From: Actinomadura macra NBRC 14102
GTDB taxonomy: Bacteria; Actinomycetota; Actinomycetes; Streptosporangiales; Streptosporangiaceae
DNA length: 64,000 bases
Reading direction: 5' to 3'
Assembly: GCF_001552215.1 (NCBI RefSeq)
Contig: NZ_BCQT01000026.1
Coordinates: forward strand, 62,001 to 126,000
Shown: positions 52,952 through 60,767 of the stretch, piece after piece
Position numbering within the stretch: the stretch's first letter is position 1
How the letters are laid out: each line of letters starts with the position of its first letter
Notes under the pieces: model-generated
What the model saw: only the letters and a program-made list of their open reading frames with translations
Databases searched by the model: none
Told to the model about the DNA's origin: nothing
Made by a program: the position numbers and the translations under genes

Positions 52952-54307
52952 TCACTTCTTGTTCTGGAAGGCGGTGTAGTCGTCCTGCGCCGCCTTCATG
53001 ACCGCTTCCGCCGACTTCTTGCCGGCGATGAGCTCCTGGAGCGGACCTCCGAACGCGTCGGTGAAGGTGGGCGTCGCGTAGTCGAGGTAGGGCGTGGTGC
53101 CGTCGTTCTTGCTCAGCTCGGCCCAGGCCGTCGACACCTCCCGCATCAGCGCCGCCGACGGCTGCCTGGACGCGGGGAGCACCGGCAGGTTGCCGGTCTC
53201 GACCGAGACGTCCATCGCCTTCGCCGAGGTGATGAAGTTGATGTAGGCCGCGGCTACGTCCGCGTGCTTGGACTTGGCCGTGATGGACCAGGGCAGGCTC
53301 TCGCCGCCCATCGTCGACACGGGCGCCCCCGCCTGGGACGCGGGCGGCAGCATGAAGCCGACCTTCTCCTTCATGCGGTCGTTCAGGTCGGGCGCCCACC
53401 AGGTGCCGCCGAACATGAACACGCCCTCGCCCTTGGCGAAGTTCACCGGCGTGTCGTCCCACTTGATGGAGTTGGCGTTCTTGGTGAGGTAGCCCTTCTT
53501 GGACCAGTCGCCGAGCTTCTGCGCCGCCTGGACGTTCGGGCCGTCGGTCCACGCGCCGCCGCTGCCGAACACGAGCTTGCGGACGGACTCCTTGTCGGTC
53601 AGGCCGTCCTGGAGGATGCCGTAGAGCTGCATCGCGGCCAGCTTCTCGACGTTGCCGAACGCGATGGGGACCTCGCCCTTGCTCTTCGCGGTGGCGAGCG
53701 CCTGGTCGAACTCCGCCCACGTCTTTGGCGGCTGGATGCCGAGCTTGGTGAGCTTCTCCTTGTTGTAGTACAAGCCGACGATCTCACCGTTCAGGGAGAC
53801 GCCGTACAGCTTCCCCGCGCCGATGAGCTTCCCGTCGTCGGTGACGCTGTTGAGGTCCATCAGGCCCTTGGGGTAGCGCTTCTTCCACCCGTACACCTGG
53901 TCGTAGGAGTCGAGCGGCAGCAGCATCCCGGCCTTGACGAACTGCGCCATGGACGCGTAGCCCTGGTTGGCCTCCACGACGTCGGGCGGGTTGTTGCCCG
54001 ACAGCGCGAGCCGCAGGGTCTTCTGCAGGTCGCTGAAGGACCGCGACACCCGATTGATCTTGACGTTGGGGTAGGTGGCCTGGAACTGGGCGTTCAGCTT
54101 CTCGATCTGCTCCTTCAGCCCGCCCTGGACCTCCTGGTCCCAGACGGTGAGTGTCACGTTCCCGGCCTTGGCGACATCGGTGCTCACCGCTGCGGGCGCT
54201 TTGCTCTCGGGCTTGTCGTTGGACGAGCCCGGGGCGCACGCCGCGGCGAGCACGGTCACGAGGGCCGCCGCCGCGGCGACCGCCCCTCGCCTCATCAGTG
54301 TCGGCAT
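52952..54307 (-). CDS. Sugar-binding lipoprotein of the second ABC importer
   Basis: This 451-residue solute-binding protein has a signal peptide with lipobox VLAAAC and a Ser/Pro-rich tether. The binding fold includes VTLTVWDQEVQGGLKEQIEK, ALSGNNPPDVVEANQGYASM, LYYNKEKLTKLGI and GVFMFGGTWWAPDL. It belongs to the carbohydrate family 1 group. The ATG at 54307 has GGGAG about nine bases before it. It is followed by the two permeases and the PIG-L deacetylase, and preceded by the PfkB kinase gene. Confidence 0.93.
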   Translation of the reverse strand: MPTLMRRGAVAAAAALVTVLAAACAPGSSNDKPESKAPAAVSTDVAKAGNVTLTVWDQEVQGGLKEQIEKLNAQFQATYPNVKINRVSRSFSDLQKTLRLALSGNNPPDVVEANQGYASMAQFVKAGMLLPLDSYDQVYGWKKRYPKGLMDLNSVTDDGKLIGAGKLYGVSLNGEIVGLYYNKEKLTKLGIQPPKTWAEFDQALATAKSKGEVPIAFGNVEKLAAMQLYGILQDGLTDKESVRKLVFGSGGAWTDGPNVQAAQKLGDWSKKGYLTKNANSIKWDDTPVNFAKGEGVFMFGGTWWAPDLNDRMKEKVGFMLPPASQAGAPVSTMGGESLPWSITAKSKHADVAAAYINFITSAKAMDVSVETGNLPVLPASRQPSAALMREVSTAWAELSKNDGTTPYLDYATPTFTDAFGGPLQELIAGKKSAEAVMKAAQDDYTAFQNKK

Positions 54308-54359
54308 TTCTGCGGCTCCCTGCTTCTTCCTGGTCTTGCCGTGTTCTGGTCTCGCCGTG

Positions 54360-54411
54360 TTCGGTCGTGCGCCGTCCTGGTCGTGTTCGGTCGTACGTCG
54401 TCCTGGTCGTG
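54360..54411. repeat. Two tandem copies of a 26-base unit
   Basis: Units at 54360-54385 and 54386-54411 are direct repeats differing at two positions; each contains CGTCCTGGTCGTG. They fill the space between the kinase stop and the binding-protein start. A partial, more diverged copy may precede them. They could be a regulatory array or a simple slippage product. Confidence 0.6.
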
Positions 54412-54430
54412 CGCCGTGCCGTCCTCTCGG

Positions 54431-55678
54431 TCAGGACGGCTGCCGGGGGTCGGCCCGGAGGGTGGGTTCGGCGCGGACGACGGTGTCGGTCGCCGAGTCG
54501 GGGATGTAGTCCACGACGAAGGCGTACGGTTCGAGCTCGGATTCGGGGACCTCGCCGGATTCGCCGAACGCGGCGATCTCGCCCCAGCACGGTGCGCCGA
54601 GCGAGCCGCTGCGGTGCCGGACCGACAGGCCCGCGCACAGGTTGGCGAACCGCAGCCGTTCCGCGAGCGGCAGCCCCGCGAGGGTCCCGAACAGGAATCC
54701 CGCGCCGAACACGTCGCCCGCCCCGGTCGCGTCGAGCGCCTCCACGGGCAGCGCCGAGGTCTCGGCGACCTCGCCCGTCCGGGAGTCGATCGCGATGGCG
54801 CCGTCGCCGCCGCGCTTGACCACCACCACCGGGACACGCTCGGAGAGCGCGCGTGCGGCCTCCTCCGGCGAGCCCGTGCGGGTGTAGGCCATGGCCTCCA
54901 CGGCGTTCGGCAGGAACACGTCCACGTGCTCCAGCCGGTCGAGGACCTCGCTGGACCACGTCTCGGTGGCGTCCCAGCCAAGGTCGGCGAACACGGTGGT
55001 GCCCGCCTTCCGCATCTCCTTGGCCCAGCCCGGCACCGGGCGCTCGATGTCGACGAAGCAGGCGCGGGCAGAGGGCGGCGGGGAGCCGAGCACCGCCCCC
55101 GAGGGGTCCGTTGAGGCGTCCGCGCCGTCTCCGGCGCCGGTCCTCGTGCCGGACGCGAGGTCCGGCATGGGCCTGGCGTAGGTGACCATGCTGCGGTCGG
55201 AGTCGTAGGCCAGCGACACCGTCACGGGCGTCGGCCAGCCCGGCACCCGCCGGGAGTGGCCGAGATCGACGCCCTCCTGTTCGGCGAGGGTCCGCCACAG
55301 GTAGGCGCCGAACATGTCGTCCCCGAAGGGGGCGGCGAGCCCGACGCGCAGTCCGAGCCGGCTCATCGCGACCGCGATGTTGGCGACACCGCCGGGCGCC
55401 GAGCCGAGCCCGTCGGTGAACAGCTCGGTCCCGGGCGGCGGCAGGCCGGGCAGCCCGGTGAAGATCATGTCCATGAAGACCTGGCCGGACAGGAAGACGT
55501 CCAGGTCGTGCGAGGCGGCGGGGCCGCCGGCGCGGCGGAGCAGGTCACCGGCCGGGCCGCGCTCGGCGCACGGGTCGGCCAGCGACGGCTCGGGCGCGCG
55601 CCCGAGTGCCGCCTCCTCCCGCGCGGGTTCCGCGGCCGCGGTGCGGGACGAGGCCACGTTGAGGGTTTCCGCTGTCAT
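54431..55678 (-). CDS. PfkB-family sugar kinase
   Basis: This 415-residue ribokinase-like enzyme should phosphorylate an imported monosaccharide. The first ~55 residues are a low-complexity Ala/Glu-rich extension. The core starts at LDVFLSGQVFMDMIFTGLP. GSAPGGVANIAVAMSRLG is the substrate motif and LDATGAGDVFGAGFLFG holds the catalytic Asp and anion hole. A ~30-residue Ser/Gly/Asp-rich insertion (TGAGDGADASTDPSG) sits mid-protein. The ATG at 55678 has GAGGAGG upstream. It lies between the mannanase and the importer, so a role in the same sugar pathway is likely. Confidence 0.9.
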   Translation of the reverse strand: MTAETLNVASSRTAAAEPAREEAALGRAPEPSLADPCAERGPAGDLLRRAGGPAASHDLDVFLSGQVFMDMIFTGLPGLPPPGTELFTDGLGSAPGGVANIAVAMSRLGLRVGLAAPFGDDMFGAYLWRTLAEQEGVDLGHSRRVPGWPTPVTVSLAYDSDRSMVTYARPMPDLASGTRTGAGDGADASTDPSGAVLGSPPPSARACFVDIERPVPGWAKEMRKAGTTVFADLGWDATETWSSEVLDRLEHVDVFLPNAVEAMAYTRTGSPEEAARALSERVPVVVVKRGGDGAIAIDSRTGEVAETSALPVEALDATGAGDVFGAGFLFGTLAGLPLAERLRFANLCAGLSVRHRSGSLGAPCWGEIAAFGESGEVPESELEPYAFVVDYIPDSATDTVVRAEPTLRADPRQPS

Positions 55679-55739
55679 GACGCCTCCTCACGAGGGCCGT
55701 CGGTACTGGTGGTCATGTCGCTCGCGGTGCGCGTCCCGG

Positions 55740-56873
55740 TCACAGGACGGCGGTGAGCAGGGACACCGCGGACTCCTGACGGGCGATGTCGGCGCGGTCG
55801 TACGGCCCGGCCCAGCTCAGCCCGTACAGGTCGCCCTGACGTCCGTGCGCGTACAGCGAGGCGGCTTGCGCGCGCAGGTAGCCGCGGTACGGGTGGCCGG
55901 GCAGGACCGTGTCCAGCTCGGCGAGGTTGCGGGCGAAGATGCCCTTGAACGATGCCTGGTCGGCGTTGCAGGTGCCCGCGGGCTCGCACGGCTCGGTCAG
56001 GACGCCGCGGGGCGACAGCGCCGGACTCTTGATCACCGCGTCGGCGATGCGCCGGGCCGAGGCCAGCAGCCGCCGGTCGTGGGTCGCCCTGTACAGCTCC
56101 GCGAGCCCGCCGAGGACGACGCCCTGGTTGTAGGTCCAGGTCGTCCCGTGGTTGCTGGCGCAGCCGCCGTCCTGGGTGGTCAGGCCGTCGTTGACCAGGT
56201 TCTCGCCGTTGATCATCCCGCTGCGCTCGAACCAGCGCCATGCCTCACGGGCACGGGCCAGGTGGACACGGTCGCCGCGGTCACGGTTGTGCAGGGACGC
56301 GAGCAGCTTGAAGTACAACTCCAGGCTGATCGCATTCTTGTAAGACTTGCCGGGAATGTCCCACCAGACGCCCCCGCCGCACGTGTCATCCCAGTACTTG
56401 CGGATGTACTCCTCGTCGGTCTTGGCGATGGCGAGGTAGCGCCGGTCCCGGGTGATGTCGTACATCCGGACCATGGCCAGCGCCCACCAGCCGGTGTCGT
56501 CGGTGGAGTCGGCACGGAACTCCCCGCCGCCCTCCGGCCACCACGGCAGCGGCTTGCGCTGCTGCTCGATGGTGTTCTTCACCTCGCGCATGTAGCGGGT
56601 CGACCCGGTCTTCGCCATGTAGTCCAGCAGGGCCTGCAACGCGTTGCCCGACTGCCACCAGGGCGATTCGGGCTGCCAACGGCCCGACTCCCGGTCGTAG
56701 AACCGCATCATCGCCTCCACCGACGCCGCCGCCCTGGCCCGGGCGTCCGACCGGTGCGGTGACGCCTGCGCGGGCAGGGCGCCCACGAGCAGCGTCATCG
56801 CCACCGCGCCGGCGAGAGCGCCCGCGAGGAGACGGGCCCCGCGCAGTCCGCCGGCGATCAGTCCTCTGGTCAT
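55740..56873 (-). CDS. Secreted GH76 family enzyme, probable endo-alpha-1,6-mannanase
   Basis: This 377-residue exported protein has a signal peptide (about 1-37, ending PAQAS). The (alpha/alpha)6 barrel shows WWQSGNALQALLDYMAKTG, FRADSTDDTGWWALAM with the paired catalytic aspartates D125-D126 of GH76, CGGGVWWDIPGKSYKNAISL, and TWTYNQGVVLGGLAELYRAT. GH76 enzymes cut alpha-1,6-mannan, as in yeast cell walls or mycobacterial glycolipids. The ATG at 56873 has AGGAG upstream. With the GH38 mannosidase elsewhere in the window, it points to mannan use. Confidence 0.9.
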   Translation of the reverse strand: MTRGLIAGGLRGARLLAGALAGAVAMTLLVGALPAQASPHRSDARARAAASVEAMMRFYDRESGRWQPESPWWQSGNALQALLDYMAKTGSTRYMREVKNTIEQQRKPLPWWPEGGGEFRADSTDDTGWWALAMVRMYDITRDRRYLAIAKTDEEYIRKYWDDTCGGGVWWDIPGKSYKNAISLELYFKLLASLHNRDRGDRVHLARAREAWRWFERSGMINGENLVNDGLTTQDGGCASNHGTTWTYNQGVVLGGLAELYRATHDRRLLASARRIADAVIKSPALSPRGVLTEPCEPAGTCNADQASFKGIFARNLAELDTVLPGHPYRGYLRAQAASLYAHGRQGDLYGLSWAGPYDRADIARQESAVSLLTAVL

Positions 56874-56910
56874 CGTTCGCGCTCCTGTCGGGGGGTCGGG
56901 GCCGGCGGCC

Positions 56911-56931
56911 GGCCGCAGGTCACCTGCGGCC
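56911..56931 (-). terminator. Perfect inverted repeat at the GH4 stop codon
   Basis: GGCCGCAGGT and ACCTGCGGCC flank a single C, with further G/C pairing outside. It overlaps the last codons of the GH4 gene and precedes the mannanase start by about 40 bases. It could terminate or attenuate the transcript between the two genes. Confidence 0.45.
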
Positions 56932-58290
56932 TCCGGCCGTGAAGACCGCCGCCACCTCGGGGATGCGGTCGATGTAGCCGTCGAGCAGCCGGCGGCCGAC
57001 CGACACCGAGTCGACCAGGGGGTGCAGGGCGAACGCCTTGACGGCGTCCGTCCGCGAGCCGGTGAGGGCGGCGCCGATCGTCAGCCGCTCCACGGCCTTC
57101 ACCTGCTGCATGAGACCGGTCTGGTGCAGGTCGGGTTGGTCCAGGACGAGCGGGTGGATCCCGTTGGCGTCCACGGTGACGGGGACCTCCACCACGGCGT
57201 CGGCGGGCAGCGCCGTGACGGTCGAGCCGTTGCGGACGTTGAGGATCATCGTGGCGGGCTCGTTACGGCTGATCGCGGCCATCACGCTGAGCGCGACGCC
57301 GGCGTACCCCTCGTCCACGGGGTCCACCCCGGCGTGGTCGTCGAGGGCCTCGCCGGTTTCCGCGCCCTTCATCTCGGCCATGTAGCTGGCACTGCGGGAG
57401 GCGACCGTCTCGCGCCACATCTCCAGCGCCGCGCCGCCGGACGCCGCCGCGATCCGCTCGTAGAACGCCCCCTGCTGCGTGGCGAGGAACTCGCCGCGGG
57501 TCTGCGGGGCGTCCAGGGTGGCGCGCACCGCCTCCCGGTTGAAGTAGTAGTAGTAGAGGTACTCGTTGGGGATGACGCCGAGGTCACGCAGCCACTCGCG
57601 GCCGAAGACGACGCCCTCCTCCAGCGAGCCGAGGAGCGTGTCGTCGGCGAGCAGGCGGGGCAGCACGTCCACACCGTCGTGCAGGATGCGGCGCATCCAG
57701 CCGAGGTGGTTCAGGCCCACGTAGTCGAGCTGGAGCGGCGCGGGCTCCAGCCCGAGCGCGGCTGCGACCCGCGTCCCGAGCCCGGACGGGGTGTCGCAGA
57801 TGCCGAGCACCCGGTCGCCGAGCACGCTCTGCATCGCCTCGGTGATCATCCCGGCGGGATTGGTGAAGTTGATGACGTAGGCGTCCGGGGCCAGCGCCTT
57901 GACGCGGCGGGCGATGTCGACCATGACGGGGATGGTGCGCAGCCCGTAGGCCAGGCCGCCCGCCCCGGTGGTCTCCTGTCCGAGGACGTTCAGGTCGAGT
58001 GCGACGCGCTCGTCGCACACCCGCCCGGCGATCCCGCCGACCCGGACGGCGGCGAAGACGAAGTCGGCACCCTCCAGCGCCTTGTCCAGGTTCGTACTGG
58101 TGTAGACCGCCGGCGCGTCCTCGGCGCCCTCGGCGAACGCGGCGAGCACCGCCGCCATCGCCTCCAGCCGTCCCGCGTCGGAGTCCTGGAGCCAGACCTC
58201 CTCGATGCGCGGAGAGCCGTGGTCGTTCAGCAGGGCCTGGTACACGTAGGGCACCCGGAACCCGCCGCCGCCGAGAATGGCCAGCTTCAT
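56920..58290 (-). CDS. GH4-family NAD-dependent glycosidase
   Basis: This 456-residue enzyme belongs to glycoside hydrolase family 4, which uses NAD and a metal to cleave sugars or sugar phosphates by redox-elimination. The NAD motif LAILGGGGFRVPYVYQAL is at 3-20, NFTNPAGMITEAM follows, and the metal His is in GLNHLGW (192-198). The family signature cysteine stretch reads CDTP (165-168). Known 6-phospho-beta-glucosidases have CNxP, so this is closest to that group but with Asp for Asn. It overlaps the upstream deoR-type gene (ATGA). It acts in the cytoplasm on an imported sugar. Confidence 0.92.
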   Translation of the reverse strand: MKLAILGGGGFRVPYVYQALLNDHGSPRIEEVWLQDSDAGRLEAMAAVLAAFAEGAEDAPAVYTSTNLDKALEGADFVFAAVRVGGIAGRVCDERVALDLNVLGQETTGAGGLAYGLRTIPVMVDIARRVKALAPDAYVINFTNPAGMITEAMQSVLGDRVLGICDTPSGLGTRVAAALGLEPAPLQLDYVGLNHLGWMRRILHDGVDVLPRLLADDTLLGSLEEGVVFGREWLRDLGVIPNEYLYYYYFNREAVRATLDAPQTRGEFLATQQGAFYERIAAASGGAALEMWRETVASRSASYMAEMKGAETGEALDDHAGVDPVDEGYAGVALSVMAAISRNEPATMILNVRNGSTVTALPADAVVEVPVTVDANGIHPLVLDQPDLHQTGLMQQVKAVERLTIGAALTGSRTDAVKAFALHPLVDSVSVGRRLLDGYIDRIPEVAAVFTAGGRR

Positions 58291-59048
58291 GCGATGAACA
58301 CCTTCCCGCCCGCCTGCCGGCAGAGCTCAAGAGTCTGTGGGTCGGCACCGGGCGTGGTGACCAACGTGTCGATCTGCGCGAGGGAGCACACGCGCAGCGA
58401 CCCGGTGCCGGGGAACTTGGCCTCGCCCGCGACGAGGACCACCCGGTCGGCGGCCTCGATCATGGCTCGCTTGAGCTGCGTCTCGATCTCCATGTCGTCC
58501 ACGACGTGGCCGTTCGGCCGGACGCCGGTGCAGCTCAGGAAGACCAGGTCGGCGCTGACCTGGCGGAGCGCCGCCTCGGGCAGCGACCCGACGAGCGAGA
58601 GGTAGTTGCGCCGCACGACGCCGCCGAGCAGGCACACCCGGACGGCGTCGTCGTCGCGCAGCTCGTCGAACACCGCGAGGTTGGCGGTGATCACGGTGAT
58701 CGGCCGGCCGCGCAGCCGCCGGGCGATCAGCCGGGTGCTGGTGCCGATGTCGAGCACGACGACCATGTCGTCCTCGACCAGGGAGGCGGCGCGCTCGGCC
58801 ACCGCCTCCTTCTCGGCGCTGTCGCGCTGCGCCGACGCCGCGAAGGAGATCTCCGGCGCCGCCGCCTGCGGCGACAGCGCCGCTCCCCCGTAGGTGCGGA
58901 CGAGTTCGCCGTTGCGGTCCAGCACGTCGAGATCACGCCGGATCGTCGACTCGCTCACCTGGAGGGTCTCGGCCAGCTCACGGACGGAGGCCGCCCCCTT
59001 CGTACGCAGGGACGACACGATCTGCGCACGACGCATGCTCGATGTCAC
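58287..59048 (-). CDS. DeoR-family sugar regulator
   Basis: This 253-residue regulator has an N-terminal HTH, SVRELAETLQVSESTIRRDL (about 21-40), and the DeoR motif GELVRTYGGAAL. The sugar-phosphate-sensing C-terminal domain includes VVVLDIGTSTRLIARRL, PITVITANLAVFDEL and LLGGVVRRNYLSLVG. It is the first gene of the GH4 operon (ATGA overlap) and likely represses it until a phosphorylated sugar appears. The GTG at 59048 is used; an ATG at 59036 is equally possible because neither has a clear ribosome site. Confidence 0.92.
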   Translation of the reverse strand: MTSSMRRAQIVSSLRTKGAASVRELAETLQVSESTIRRDLDVLDRNGELVRTYGGAALSPQAAAPEISFAASAQRDSAEKEAVAERAASLVEDDMVVVLDIGTSTRLIARRLRGRPITVITANLAVFDELRDDDAVRVCLLGGVVRRNYLSLVGSLPEAALRQVSADLVFLSCTGVRPNGHVVDDMEIETQLKRAMIEAADRVVLVAGEAKFPGTGSLRVCSLAQIDTLVTTPGADPQTLELCRQAGGKVFIA

Positions 59049-59181
59049 GCAGGGGAACGTAACACTTCTGCGCGACTTCAGTCATCAGTCGTGGTGTGTT
59101 TGCTCGAACTCCGTCAATCACCTCGCTGACGTGCATGGAGTCGGTCAGACGGACCGTCAGGTCAGGGTTGCGCGTCAATCG

Positions 59182-59194
59182 TGGGAACGTTCCA
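59182..59194. promoter_or_regulatory. Operator-like palindrome upstream of the deoR-type gene
   Basis: TGGGAACGTTCCA contains the perfect palindrome GGAACGTTCC. It sits in the 240-base gap between the deoR-type gene and the NAGPA-like gene. LacI-family sites in Streptomyces sugar operons have a related TGGGAGCGCTCCCA form, so a LacI-type repressor elsewhere in the genome is possible. Confidence 0.5.
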
Positions 59195-59288
59195 TAGACA
59201 CAGGAACCGCCCGCGGTCGCTACCGCGGACGGCCCGGTGCGGCTCCCCTGTCAGAACCGGCTGTCAACCCGGTCGGGAACGGCCAAGG

Positions 59289-60599
59289 TCACGATCCGGT
59301 GAAGACGCCGATGCCGTTGGCGACGGCGCGCTCGGCGCCGTCGGAGGGCGTGTTGCGCACGGTCACCTCCGATTCGTCGCCGCGGCGCGCGGCGAACGTG
59401 GTGGAGCCGCCGCCGTCGAGGTTGATCCCGTCGTCCGCGCCCGTCTCCTCCAGCAGCGCGGCCAGCTCGGCGACGGTCAGCCCGCCGCTCTTCGCCGACC
59501 TGCCGTCCACGACGAGCAGGGAGAGGTGGCGGCCGTCGCCGCTGACGCCCGCCGCGGTGCGCGGGGCCGGGCCCTTCGGGTCCAGCCCGTCGAGCGGTTC
59601 GCCGTCGCGCAGGATCGGGAAGCCTCCTATCGCGAACTGGAGCCGCTTGGTCCCGGTGAACCGGTAGCTGACGCGCACGTGCTGCCCCGGCCGCAGCCCC
59701 CGCAGTTCGCCCGCCGCCTTGCCCCGCCCGACCAGGACGGTCGTGCCCGCCGGGATCGCGCCCTCGCCGATCGTGTCCGTCACCTTGACCACGACGCCCT
59801 GCCGCACCGTCACCTCGGCGGTGTCGGTGTCGCACGGGTCGTTGCGGCGGGTGTCACTGCCGCAGACCGCGCGCAGCCGCGACACCGTGCCCCACTGGCT
59901 GGTGAACGCCCCGGCCGTCCCGACCGGAAGCGCGTACTGGTTGAGCCCGCGCAGGGGGACCGTGACGTCCCCGGCACTGATCGTGCCGGTGAGGTGCAGA
60001 CGTGCGACCCGGCCGCGCCGGTCGGCACCGACCCCGATGACGTCTTCGGCGGAGGTACCGGGCGGCAGCGCCGGCCCGAACCGCTGCCCGTTCGGGACCG
60101 CGGCCTTGCGCGGCTCCCCCTTCTCGACCTCGGGGCCGGACGCGGCACCGGTCGCGGGCACACCCGGACGGGTCTCGCTGACGTTGAAGAAGTCGCCGTT
60201 CACTCCGGCGAGCGCGTCCTGCGCGTCCGCCATCTGCGAGACGGTCCGGCGCGCGGCGACCACGGGCGGGTGCAGCAGGCCCACGCGGACGCCGGGCGCG
60301 CGCAGGTCGACGTCCAGCAGGTCGCCGAGCACGGGCCCGCCCATGCCGGACGTCTCGAAGGTCTTGAAGACCACGCCCGGTGCCAGCCGGGTCACCGAGG
60401 TGTAGCGGGGCGGGGCCACCGCGACCGGGCCGGCGGGTGCCGCGGTCCCCGACCGCGCGTCCGGCCGCTCGCCGGATCCCGCTCCGTCCGGCCCGGCACC
60501 GCCCGGCGGTCGTGGGGTTCCGGCGGCGCCGGCCGGGACCGCTCCAGCCAGCACGACCACCGTTCCGGCCGCGAGTGCGGCCGCAATCCTCGTCACCAC
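59289..60599 (-). CDS. Secreted NAGPA-type phosphodiester glycosidase domain protein
   Basis: This 436-residue protein has a signal peptide (about 1-26, AGAVPAGAAG), a ~35-residue Pro/Gly/Ala-rich linker and a C-terminal domain of the phosphodiester glycosidase (NAGPA/DUF2233) family. The family mark is DDGINLDGGGSTTFAAR; LAGVNGDFFNVS and AIGGFPILRDGEPL precede it. Related enzymes remove N-acetylglucosamine from a phosphodiester, including uncapping of phosphodiester sugars in glycans and capsules. The start is a GTG at 60599 with AAAGG before it; a second GTG follows directly. It lies alone between two gaps. Confidence 0.88.
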   Translation of the reverse strand: MVTRIAAALAAGTVVVLAGAVPAGAAGTPRPPGGAGPDGAGSGERPDARSGTAAPAGPVAVAPPRYTSVTRLAPGVVFKTFETSGMGGPVLGDLLDVDLRAPGVRVGLLHPPVVAARRTVSQMADAQDALAGVNGDFFNVSETRPGVPATGAASGPEVEKGEPRKAAVPNGQRFGPALPPGTSAEDVIGVGADRRGRVARLHLTGTISAGDVTVPLRGLNQYALPVGTAGAFTSQWGTVSRLRAVCGSDTRRNDPCDTDTAEVTVRQGVVVKVTDTIGEGAIPAGTTVLVGRGKAAGELRGLRPGQHVRVSYRFTGTKRLQFAIGGFPILRDGEPLDGLDPKGPAPRTAAGVSGDGRHLSLLVVDGRSAKSGGLTVAELAALLEETGADDGINLDGGGSTTFAARRGDESEVTVRNTPSDGAERAVANGIGVFTGS

Positions 60600-60767
60600 A
60601 GCAACGCCTTTCCCAGCAGAAACAAGGGCCTGTTGATAATGGCGTGCCGGAGGTGAAGGAACGAGGATTTGCGTGCCAACATACTTTGAAGATCACCATG
60701 CGGTGCCGTATACGCCCCGGTAGCCGGGTATTCGACGGTTGTCGGCGTCCGCCCTCATCCTCCGCCG

